From: Saccharibacillus sacchari DSM 19268 | GTDB lineage: Bacteria; Bacillota; Bacilli; Paenibacillales; Paenibacillaceae | Assembly (NCBI RefSeq): GCF_000585395.1 | Contig: NZ_KK073875.1 | Location: 1,392,407-1,456,406 of the forward strand | DNA: 64,000 nucleotides | Reading direction: 5' to 3' | Part shown: in pieces, positions 44,510-51,978 of the stretch | Layout of the letters: every line of letters begins with the position of its first letter | Numbering within the stretch: position 1 is the first letter of the stretch | The notes under the pieces: model-generated | What the model was told of the DNA's origin: nothing | Seen by the model: the letters and a program-made list of their open reading frames with translations, nothing else | Databases searched by the model: none | Made by a program: the position numbers and the translations under genes

Positions 44510-46660
44510 CTACTCTCCTCCTTCATTCCCGATCCAAGGAAGCGTTACGTAAAAGGTCGCGCCCCGTTCGCCGTCGCTCTCCGCCCGAACCGCTCCTCCG
44601 TGCCCCTGCACGATCTCCCTGCAAATCGCAAGCCCTAAGCCGCTGCCCTGCACGCCTTTGTCCGCGCTCGGCTGATCATATCTATAATTGCGGTCGAAAA
44701 TTTGCTCCAACTGCTCGGGCGGAATCCCCATGCCGGAATCTTGGATGCTGATCGTCGCGGCGCGAGCACCGTCTTTTTCATCCAGGGTCAATCCGATCCG
44801 CACCGTGCCTCCCCGGGAGGTGAACTTCATCGCATTCGACACCAGATTGAACAACGCCTGCTCCAAGCGTTGCGGATCGATCTCCACAAGAGTCAGATTC
44901 CTCGGTTGATCTTCCAACGCGCCGACATCCAAGATGAAATCCAACCCCGCATCCCGCACCACCAACTCATATTGTTCAAAAAAGCTGTGTAAAAATTGAA
45001 CGATAGAAACAGGCTGCATGCGGTAAGAGACTTGCCCGGTTTCCAAATGCGACAGAAAGGACAATTCCTCGATCATTCGGTTGATTCTGATCGTGTTTTC
45101 GCGAATATACTTGAGGTATTGGTCGTTACGCTCCGGCTTCACATTGTCTTGTACGGCCTCCACGTATCCCAGCATGCTGGATAGCGGCATCCGCAGATCG
45201 TGCGTGATATAAGCCAGCAGCTTTTTCCGCCCTTGCTCGGAGTTCAACAGCTGATCGTAGGATGTGCGAAGGTCATGGTGAGCGTTCGACAAAGCCTGAG
45301 TCCGTTCCTGCACCGTCTGCTCCAGATTCGTATTCATTTCGATCAGTTTGTCGTTCGCAACCTGAAGTTCGCGCGCGATGCGCTCTTCGTTCGACGCCGC
45401 CTGCGTGAATCTCGAAGAGAGCAAGATCATCTGCGCCACCGTAAAGACCAACAAGCCCAGCGGCGACGTGTTTTCGATCAAAGACCAGCCGTTGTAATAT
45501 AAAAAGTCGTTGACGACCGTCACCAACGTCACCACCGAGGCCAGAAGGAAAATCAAAGCTCCGCCTTTGCGGCGAGCAGCCAGTCTGACAAGTCCAATCA
45601 TCAGATACACCATATGCGCAACGACCAGAATACCGATCGGCAGCAGGAACTGGGTGTAGGTCAGCGCCGGCGTCACGATGATCAGGATGAAAAACGCGCC
45701 GGTCGCGATCTGCGAGCACAAACGGAACCACCGCGATACATAATTCGGGAAAATGCTATCAAAGTACATCATAATGATAAAGCCGCTGACGCTCAAAATC
45801 AGATACTCGATCTTGAACTGCAACTCCCAAGGAAAATGAGGCAGCCACTGCGTAAAAATCACTTCGCCGTTGAACAAGGAGCGAATGCCGAGCAGCACCG
45901 TGAACAAGCCGAAATATAAAGGGGCCCGGTCTTTGCGTCTCAGCATGAACAACAACAGATTATACAGACCGATCACGACCAAGCTCGCCGTGATAAACAT
46001 ATCCGTGGCCAGGTTCAGATTGGTCTTGATTGCGAGCACGTCACTCCCGCCAAGCTCGATCGGTTTGGTGATACCGCCGCGATTATGATGGAAGTTGGAT
46101 ACCTGCATCACCAGTTCGACCTTGTCGCTCTCAGGCTGGAAAAAAAGGAGCTTCGTCGCCAAGCGAGGACTCATGCCGGCCTTATCCTGCCCCACCGTGC
46201 CGACTTGCGCCAACAGCTCGCCGTTCACCCATAACTTGTACGCATGAAAGATGCCGGGCAGCCTTAGAGCAAGCCGCTCGTTACGATCCTTTTCGCTAAG
46301 TTCGATGACCAGCCGATAGGTTGCATAGCCTGCCCCCCCAAGCTTTTCCCCATCCCACCGATAACCCGACCAGGAGCTTGGAATATCGATCCAATGCTCG
46401 TCTTGCCCAACTTCCGCCGATCGCATCCGAATATCCTCGGGCGATAACAACTCTTGCCAAAAAAACGCCCACTCTCCGGCCAACTTTTGCGGATTCTCCC
46501 GAACCTCGACCTGCCTTAAATCGAGAACCCCTTCCCGACTTTCGAACTTCGGAGAATCCAGCGCGGAGATCACCACATAACTTGCAGTCAGCCCCACGAC
46601 AATGGCCGCCGCAACATAAAGCCAAACCAGGCGCGAACCGAACTTGAACATCCCCCTCAT
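44510..46660 (-). CDS. 7TM-DISM sensor histidine kinase
   Basis: The protein is 716 aa. An N-terminal helix (about 10-33) is followed by an extracellular jelly-roll-like sensor (about 40-215, with WIDIPSSWSGYRW and YATYRLVIEL), seven membrane helices (about 225-415), a coiled coil (about 420-475), HisKA with H487 in AYITHDLRMPLSS, and an ATPase domain (NLVSNAMKFT; DSGMGIPP; GSGLGLAICREI). The sensor part resembles that of the hybrid kinase at 24069, so both belong to the same receptor class, usually sensing carbohydrates or wall compounds. The start is ATG 46660, with a weak GGGG site. It forms an operon with regulator 2. Confidence 0.92.
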   Translation of the reverse strand: MRGMFKFGSRLVWLYVAAAIVVGLTASYVVISALDSPKFESREGVLDLRQVEVRENPQKLAGEWAFFWQELLSPEDIRMRSAEVGQDEHWIDIPSSWSGYRWDGEKLGGAGYATYRLVIELSEKDRNERLALRLPGIFHAYKLWVNGELLAQVGTVGQDKAGMSPRLATKLLFFQPESDKVELVMQVSNFHHNRGGITKPIELGGSDVLAIKTNLNLATDMFITASLVVIGLYNLLLFMLRRKDRAPLYFGLFTVLLGIRSLFNGEVIFTQWLPHFPWELQFKIEYLILSVSGFIIMMYFDSIFPNYVSRWFRLCSQIATGAFFILIIVTPALTYTQFLLPIGILVVAHMVYLMIGLVRLAARRKGGALIFLLASVVTLVTVVNDFLYYNGWSLIENTSPLGLLVFTVAQMILLSSRFTQAASNEERIARELQVANDKLIEMNTNLEQTVQERTQALSNAHHDLRTSYDQLLNSEQGRKKLLAYITHDLRMPLSSMLGYVEAVQDNVKPERNDQYLKYIRENTIRINRMIEELSFLSHLETGQVSYRMQPVSIVQFLHSFFEQYELVVRDAGLDFILDVGALEDQPRNLTLVEIDPQRLEQALFNLVSNAMKFTSRGGTVRIGLTLDEKDGARAATISIQDSGMGIPPEQLEQIFDRNYRYDQPSADKGVQGSGLGLAICREIVQGHGGAVRAESDGERGATFYVTLPWIGNEGGE

Positions 46661-46744
46661 GATGAAGCCAACCCCATTCTTTAAAAGCGCAGCGAATATA
46701 TTGATTACTCAAATGATAGCATTATTGGAGGAGGTTGTGGTTTG

Positions 46745-47290
46745 CTAATTTCCGGGAGCAAAAATCTCCGGCTGATCGCTGCGCCAAGTCCCGATGCAGC
46801 CGATCAGGCAGAACGTGCAGCTTCTCAAACGAGCCCCTTCTTCATATTCCGTCACGATATTGAGCCCGGGCTTTCGCCAAGCCAATATCCGACCCGAGAA
46901 GCCCGGCCATTCCGTAAACTCGTCCATCGCGGGTGGGCCGTAGGCCGATATCGCAGCCTCCGGGGGAGCATCCATCGCGACTCCTTCGGGAAGCAAGCCG
47001 GGAAAAGGAGCTTTGATCCGGTCGTCCGATCCCGGTGCGAGGAAATGAACGGAGCCGATGATCCATCCGTCCTCTGCGGCGTAGTTTAGTCCGGTGAGGT
47101 CGTTTATTTTCGGAGCGCGGTAGATGTCCAGACGCAGAGAAGCCTTTGCCGACCAGATGATGTCGTCGTTGAAGTAGCTGTTCGGCGAAGGCATGCGTTT
47201 GACGCCGAAAGGTTGGAGTAGGGCTTGGATAGATTTAGAGTCGTAAGGGCGGCCGAGAAGCTCGATTAGGTGATCGGATGGTACGTTCAT
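46745..47290 (-). CDS. Unrecognised soluble protein
   Basis: The protein is 181 aa with no signal or membrane segment. It opens with DHLIELLGRPYDSKSIQALL and ends with a Cys-containing segment (RSCTFCLIGCIGTW). The first half has the feel of immunity-type proteins of the SMI1/DUF-like kind, but I cannot assign a family. AGGA lies 11 bases before ATG 47290. It is divergent from arsR and upstream of the kinase operon, and shows no clear link to either. Confidence 0.6.
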   Translation of the reverse strand: MNVPSDHLIELLGRPYDSKSIQALLQPFGVKRMPSPNSYFNDDIIWSAKASLRLDIYRAPKINDLTGLNYAAEDGWIIGSVHFLAPGSDDRIKAPFPGLLPEGVAMDAPPEAAISAYGPPAMDEFTEWPGFSGRILAWRKPGLNIVTEYEEGARLRSCTFCLIGCIGTWRSDQPEIFAPGN

Positions 47291-47438
47291 GCAGGGTTCA
47301 TTCCTTTCGGTATGTAAGTCAAAGATCAGACATAGAAAATGCGGAAGAAGAACCGTACGGGTCCTTTTTCATCGTACATCAGCCATCCGGATTTTCAAAG
47401 TTAGCCGTGTTGATCATTCATTTGGATTACGGATCGAG

Positions 47439-47481
47439 TTGACAGCTTTTTCTTTATATCGTATTATTCGAATATAACGAT
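47439..47481 (+). promoter_or_regulatory. Promoter of the arsR-type operon with an overlapping operator
   Basis: Consensus TTGACA (47439-47444), a 17-bp spacer and TATTAT (47462-47467). An imperfect 24-bp palindrome at 47458-47481, centred on TTCGAA with ATCGT/ACGAT ends, covers the -10. That is the usual place for an ArsR-family operator and suggests autorepression. Confidence 0.85.
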
Positions 47482-47495
47482 TTAGGAGAGATAAA

Positions 47496-47810
47496 ATGAC
47501 GATTCCCGCTTTTGATAAAAACGATCTGAACCAATTCGACGAACCCGCCAATCTGTTGAAAGCTTTGTCTCACCCGATTCGCTTATGTATCGTACGCGGC
47601 TTGATGCGCAAAAAGAAATGTAACGTTTCCTATATGCAGGAGTGCCTGGACATCCCCCAATCGACGATCTCCCAACATTTGCAAAAGCTGCGCGGCGCAG
47701 GGGTCGTCACCACCGAACGCAAAGGTCTGGAAGTCAATTATATTCTGGCCGACCCGCGGGTCGAAGCCATCGTGAACGCTTTATTCGGAGAGGAAGAGTG
47801 CGAAGCATGA
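47496..47810 (+). CDS. ArsR-family repressor, possible persulfide sensor
   Basis: The protein is 104 aa with an ArsR winged helix (LLKALSHPIRLCIVRGLM, then IPQSTISQHLQKLRGAGVV). Cysteines are at 31, 42, 50 and 102. C42 and C102 sit where BigR/SqrR-type persulfide sensors carry their reactive pair, which fits the sulfur-handling enzyme encoded next; the sensing role is inference. AGGAGAG precedes ATG 47496. Its stop overlaps the start of the downstream gene (ATGA), so the two are translationally coupled. The promoter has a palindrome over the -10. Confidence 0.88.
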   Translation: MTIPAFDKNDLNQFDEPANLLKALSHPIRLCIVRGLMRKKKCNVSYMQECLDIPQSTISQHLQKLRGAGVVTTERKGLEVNYILADPRVEAIVNALFGEEECEA

Positions 47811-50359
47811 GCAAAAAAGTACTGATTGTCGGCGGCGTGGCCGGCGGAGCATCCGCAGCGGCCCGTTTGCGCCGACTGGATGAGCATGCCGAAATTATCA
47901 TGTTCGAAAAAGGCCCGTATATCTCGTTCGCCAACTGCGGACTGCCTTACTATATCGGAGGGTCGATCGCCGAGCGCGAGCGGCTGCTCGTTCAGACGCC
48001 GCAAGGCATGCAAGACCGATTCCGGATCGACGTCCGCACGCACAGCGAAGTGATCTCGGTCGATACGCATCAGCGCACCGTTCAAGTGCGGAGCGCGGAA
48101 CGCGGCCTATACGAAGAAAGCTACGACGAACTGATCTTGTCCCCGGGAGCCCGCCCTGTCGTGCCCGATCTGCCGGGCAACAACCATCCGCTGATCTACA
48201 CGGTTCGCAATATCCCCGACATCGACCGCATCAAGGAAAAAGTAACGGCGGGCGGCGGACGATCCGCGATCGTGATCGGCGGCGGATTCATCGGCGTCGA
48301 GATGGCGGAGAATCTGAAAGAAGCCGGACTGGACGTTATGCTGGTTGAAGGAAATCCTCAATTACTCGCTCCTTTCGATCCGGAACTGGCGGCATCGCTG
48401 GCGCAGGAAATGCAGCAAAAAGGCGTAAACTTGCTGTTTTCGCAGCGCGTGCAAGGCTTCCGTTCGACGGATCGGGGCATCGGCGTCGAATTGGGCGGCG
48501 AACGGCTGCTGACCGCCGATCTGGTCATTCTCGCGATCGGCGTTATCCCGGATACCGCCTTCTTGCAAAGCAGCGGCATACAACTGGGCGCGCGAGGCCA
48601 TATCGCCGTCAACGAAGCGCTGGAGACTAACCTTCCGCACGTGTATGCGGTCGGCGACGCCATCGAAGTGCGCGATTACGTGCACGGCGGCAAAACGTCG
48701 ATTCCGCTGGCGGGACCGGCCAATAAGCAGGGCCGAATCGTCGCGGACCGGATCGCCGGACTGGACTCCGTGTACAAAGGCACGATGGGAACGTCCGTCA
48801 TCAAAGTATTCGACATGACGGGCGCTTCCACGGGCAGCAGCGAAAAAACGCTGAAGCGGCTCGGCATCGACTACCGCAGCGTCATCGTGCATCCGTCTTC
48901 CCACGCTTCCTACTATCCGGGCGCCAGCGCGATCGCGCTCAAGCTGCTGTTCACGCCCGAAGGCAAAGTGCTGGGCGCGCAAGCCGTCGGCTACGAAGGC
49001 GTGGAAAAACGCATCGACGATATCGCCGTTGCGATTCATTTCGGAGGTCACGTGAGCGATCTGACCGAGCTTGAACTGAGCTACGCCCCGCCGTTTTCTT
49101 CCGCGAAAGATCCGGTGAACATGGTCGGCTACGCGGCAGAAAATATCGTTGCCGGGCGCGTTCAGTCGTTTACGTATGACCAGCTCGACGCGCGCATTCC
49201 CGAAAACTCCATCCTGCTGGACGTGCGCAGCGATCTGGAGCATCGCGGCGGCCATATTCCCGGCTCGATCTCCATTCCGGTCGACGAGCTTCGCGGGAGG
49301 TTGAACGAGCTCGACCCTGCCAAAAAAATTTGGGTTTACTGCCAGGTCGGCTTGCGCGGGTATACCGCTTCGCAAATTTTGCGGCAGCATGGATATGACG
49401 TTCGGAACCTGAGCGGCGGTTATAAAACGTATCGGCAAGCGCTGTTTGTTCCGGCGGATGTTGCGGACGGTGACGATGGAGAACCTGGCAATGAAGGGCA
49501 GAGCGGAAATGAAGGACAACGCGAAAAAGCAAACCACAATTCGCCGCTTTCTTTTATACAAGAAACGGCCCCAGCTCCTCTCGTCCCCGCAGCCGATCAG
49601 CCGCTGACCGTCGACCACGAACTGGACGCGCGCGGCTTGAGCTGCCCGGGTCCGCTGATGCAAGTCAAAAAGAGCATGGATAAGCTCGAACACGGACAAA
49701 CGCTGCGCGTACAAGCTTCCGATCCGGGCTTTTATGAAGACATCAAAGCCTGGGCTAAAATGAACGGTTCCGACTTGCTGAAGCTGGAACGTCTGAGCGG
49801 CGGTGCGATCGAAGCGGTATTGAGCAAAAAGACGGCGGAACAACGAAACTCTCCGTCCTCAGCCGTGACGCCGACTGCTGCCGCGGAAGATCCCGCCAGC
49901 ACGATGGTCGTCTTCAGCGGGGATCTGGACAAAGCGATCGCCTCCTTCATTATTGCCAACGGAGCAGCAGCCAGCGGGCGCAAAGTGACCATGTTCTTCA
50001 CCTTCTGGGGGCTAAGCGTCATTCGCAAGCCGGAACGGCAATCCGTAGTTAAAAGTAAAATGGGCCGCATGTTCGATCTGATGCTTCCCCGCAGCAGCCG
50101 CAAGCTGGGATTGTCTCGCATGAATATGCTGGGCATGGGGCCGAAAATGATCCGCGGTTTGATGAAAAGCAATAACGTGGACTCGTTGGAATCGCTGATC
50201 CAAAGCGCAACCGACCAAGGCGTCGAACTCGTCGCCTGCCAGATGTCCATGGATCTGATGGGGATTCAGCGGGAGGAATTGATGGACGCGGTGAAGATCG
50301 GCGGCGTCGGTTATTACCTGGGTCAGGCTTCGCAGGCGAATCATAATTTATTCATTTAG
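47807..50359 (+). CDS. CoA-disulfide reductase fused to rhodanese, TusA and DsrE domains
   Basis: The protein is 850 aa. Residues 1-445 form an FAD/NAD(P)H disulfide reductase of the CoA-disulfide reductase type (IVGGVAGGASAAARLRR; redox Cys C44 in FANCGLPYY; YAVGDAI). Residues 457-545 form a rhodanese domain with C512 (VYCQVGLRGY). An acidic linker leads to TusA at about 602-672 with C613 (LDARGLSCPGPLMQVKK), and then a DsrE/DsrF-like domain to the end. It probably reduces CoA persulfide or disulfide and relays sulfane sulfur between domains in the cytoplasm. Four sulfur modules in one chain are known in Bacillales but are a rich version. It is the last gene of the arsR operon, with a strong terminator after it. 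Confidence 0.92.
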   Translation: MSKKVLIVGGVAGGASAAARLRRLDEHAEIIMFEKGPYISFANCGLPYYIGGSIAERERLLVQTPQGMQDRFRIDVRTHSEVISVDTHQRTVQVRSAERGLYEESYDELILSPGARPVVPDLPGNNHPLIYTVRNIPDIDRIKEKVTAGGGRSAIVIGGGFIGVEMAENLKEAGLDVMLVEGNPQLLAPFDPELAASLAQEMQQKGVNLLFSQRVQGFRSTDRGIGVELGGERLLTADLVILAIGVIPDTAFLQSSGIQLGARGHIAVNEALETNLPHVYAVGDAIEVRDYVHGGKTSIPLAGPANKQGRIVADRIAGLDSVYKGTMGTSVIKVFDMTGASTGSSEKTLKRLGIDYRSVIVHPSSHASYYPGASAIALKLLFTPEGKVLGAQAVGYEGVEKRIDDIAVAIHFGGHVSDLTELELSYAPPFSSAKDPVNMVGYAAENIVAGRVQSFTYDQLDARIPENSILLDVRSDLEHRGGHIPGSISIPVDELRGRLNELDPAKKIWVYCQVGLRGYTASQILRQHGYDVRNLSGGYKTYRQALFVPADVADGDDGEPGNEGQSGNEGQREKANHNSPLSFIQETAPAPLVPAADQPLTVDHELDARGLSCPGPLMQVKKSMDKLEHGQTLRVQASDPGFYEDIKAWAKMNGSDLLKLERLSGGAIEAVLSKKTAEQRNSPSSAVTPTAAAEDPASTMVVFSGDLDKAIASFIIANGAAASGRKVTMFFTFWGLSVIRKPERQSVVKSKMGRMFDLMLPRSSRKLGLSRMNMLGMGPKMIRGLMKSNNVDSLESLIQSATDQGVELVACQMSMDLMGIQREELMDAVKIGGVGYYLGQASQANHNLFI

Positions 50360-50381
50360 AAACGCTCAAGTGTTGAAAAAG

Positions 50382-50429
50382 AAAAACGACCTTATTTTCT
50401 GCATTCAAGCAGAAAATAAGGTCGTTTTT
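50382..50429. terminator. Strong bidirectional terminator
   Basis: A perfect 21-bp stem with a 6-base loop starts with five A and ends with five T. It lies 22 bp after the sulfur enzyme and also faces the minus-strand rlmD remnant. Confidence 0.95.
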
Positions 50430-50488
50430 GATTTGGTAACGTATTGAGTTTAATCTATTAGATGTTGCGCAAGCATGAGACGACTGTT

Positions 50489-50551
50489 TTATACGAGTCT
50501 TTCAAGCAGCGCCACAGCCTCCACATGCACCGTCTGTGGGAACATAGGCGG
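50489..50551 (-). pseudogene. rlmD: Orphan 3' end of rlmD (23S rRNA uracil methyltransferase)
   Basis: The minus-strand frame reads MFPQTVHVEAVALLERLV and then stop. This is the characteristic C-terminus of Firmicute RlmD/RumA. Nothing further upstream belongs to the gene. The 3' end of this gene is a known integration site for Gram-positive integrative elements, so the fragment is probably an attachment-site duplicate. Confidence 0.75.
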
Positions 50552-50858
50552 GTTGGTTGTGGTGTGAAACTGTATGGTAATGCCAGTGTTTATGGGGATT
50601 TGAAATTAGGTATTCATGTCTTTTGGGTTCCTTTTGAATAGGGTTTGTTGGATTTCGTCCCCAATTCGTCCCCATGGTTACGGCTGGTCTTTTGAAATCC
50701 TTCGCATTAAATCTGCTATTCTTTTTTTCAATCTCAGCACGCTGTATCGGAGACATTTGCTCTTTTCTTTTCTTTATAAAAGCTGTCACTTCTTTATCAA
50801 TAACTTCTTGTGAATCTGTAGGTGGAACGATCATCACACCACTTATAGGATAAGACAT
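50502..50858 (-). CDS. Doubtful ORF ending in the rlmD remnant
   Basis: A 118-codon frame from ATG 50858 (a longer version starts at 50882). The middle looks protein-like (EVIDKEVTAFIKKRKEQ), but the last third runs through the tandem 11-mers and then through the rlmD remnant in another frame, giving an odd GACGGCGAA tail. No good ribosome site. It is probably part of a disrupted gene or an artefact of the junction. Confidence 0.25.
   Translation of the reverse strand: MSYPISGVMIVPPTDSQEVIDKEVTAFIKKRKEQMSPIQRAEIEKKNSRFNAKDFKRPAVTMGTNWGRNPTNPIQKEPKRHEYLISNPHKHWHYHTVSHHNQPAYVPTDGACGGCGAA
50653..50674. repeat. Tandem 11-mers next to the rlmD remnant, possible integrase arm sites
   Basis: TTTCGTCCCCA and ATTCGTCCCCA lie head to tail, about 100 bp inside the presumed left end of the element. 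Short tandem repeats in this position are typical of arm-type binding sites of tyrosine integrases; this is inference. Confidence 0.4.
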
Positions 50859-51029
50859 ATAACAATCTCTTTCGGAACACATATCAAGTTTCCCTAAAAA
50901 AGGTCGACTGCCTTTAACAATACTTGAAGGGAATCTTTTAATCTTTCGAATATACCCTCCATGTTTATACTGCTTCTAACTTGATGTTAAACTCAGAAGT
51001 TTGCCTCATTGTGCCCTACTATTCCACTA

Positions 51030-51775
51030 CTATAAATTCTTTCTTGTATGCATCCCAAGCCAGCTTTCCCTTTTGTTATTATCTGAGTAGTCTTTCACAC
51101 ATAATACGAAGTTTTTAATCATTTCATTATTTTTACCGTTTGAGAAGTTGCGTATAAATATTTCTGTATCTTCATCTGAGATATTTCCTCGTTTCTCACA
51201 TTCAATATCAAAATAATACGCAGCCATATTAATATTTTGATCTCCCAAGGTTATATAATTTAGAAGCTGGTTTGCTATTCCCCAACTTTGAGAGGCTCTT
51301 GAACTCAGAACGTTGTAAGTATAGGTGCCAACTTCTAAAGCTCCCGTACCCAACCTAACACCGAGTTCCTCAAGGTTATTTTCATTAAAAGAATTTAAAT
51401 AAAGCGAACATTTTCAAAAAAATATCAAAATCTATTTTTTTGCATTTATCCCTGTTTTCCGCTTCTCCATATCCTAACGGAAGCATACGATATGTTATCG
51501 TTCATTCGTTTTTTTGTACCAAAATAGGCATCATCCTTTATAACATAATTATTCTTATCTCCCAGCCCCGCTAAAAGCTCATCGAAATACGTCAGATGCT
51601 CAAATATGGCTTGTTCGGTCCTATCATGCAATAAAGGCTTGACTGACAGCTGCTTTGCATATTTTCTTGCGACCTCAATAGTTTCTTTGTGAGATTTTTG
51701 AAAAATATCTGCTCGGTAATCATTAATAATATTAATAAACAGTTCATTTTCTTCTGATGACCAGCGTTTTGCCAC
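51030..51775 (-). pseudogene. Frameshifted gene of unknown family, possibly an immunity protein
   Basis: The start is GTG 51775, 7 bases after GGAGG. The frame runs (AKRWSSEENELFINIINDY ... YVIKDDAYFGTKKRMND) to about 51480. There one shift leads to a short frame (YGEAENRDKCKKIDFDIFLK), and a second shift near a run of seven T leads to the last part (NENNLEELGVRLGTGALEV ... to 51030). Joined, it would be about 250 aa. It directly follows a toxin-tail-like fragment, the usual order for a toxin and its immunity gene. Homopolymer sequencing errors are an alternative to true decay. Confidence 0.6.
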
Positions 51776-51810
51776 GTCCAATCCTCCAAACGTTAATTCT
51801 TTTTTATCGA

Positions 51811-51978
51811 TTAGTCTTTTTCCTTAGGATAAATAATTTCTTTAACTTCTATTGCACCTATGTCTTAAATTGCATATTTTTTATTCCAATACTTTGGATG
51901 TAGCGCGAGATAGTCAATACCAGAATATATCCCTTGTCTAAAACATAATTCCCCTACCTTCTCACCAAGCTCATTAAA
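51811..51978 (-). pseudogene. C-terminal fragment of a protein, toxin-tail-like
   Basis: Immediately after the stop of the DUF262 gene an open frame without a start reads ELGEKVGELCFRQGIYSGID ... HPKYWNKKYAI. It then has one in-frame stop (51865-51867) and continues IGAIEVKEIIYPKEKD to a second stop at 51811. It reads as the end of a larger protein whose front part is gone. The next gene begins 36 bp later with its own ribosome site. The toxin reading is a guess from gene order. Confidence 0.45.

Noticed and set aside
50502-50530. Cys/Gly-rich tail GACGGCGAA suggesting a modified-peptide precursor
   Set aside because: The same DNA in another frame is the rlmD C-terminus MFPQTVHVEAVALLER, so the tail is an accident of the junction; no modification enzymes are nearby.
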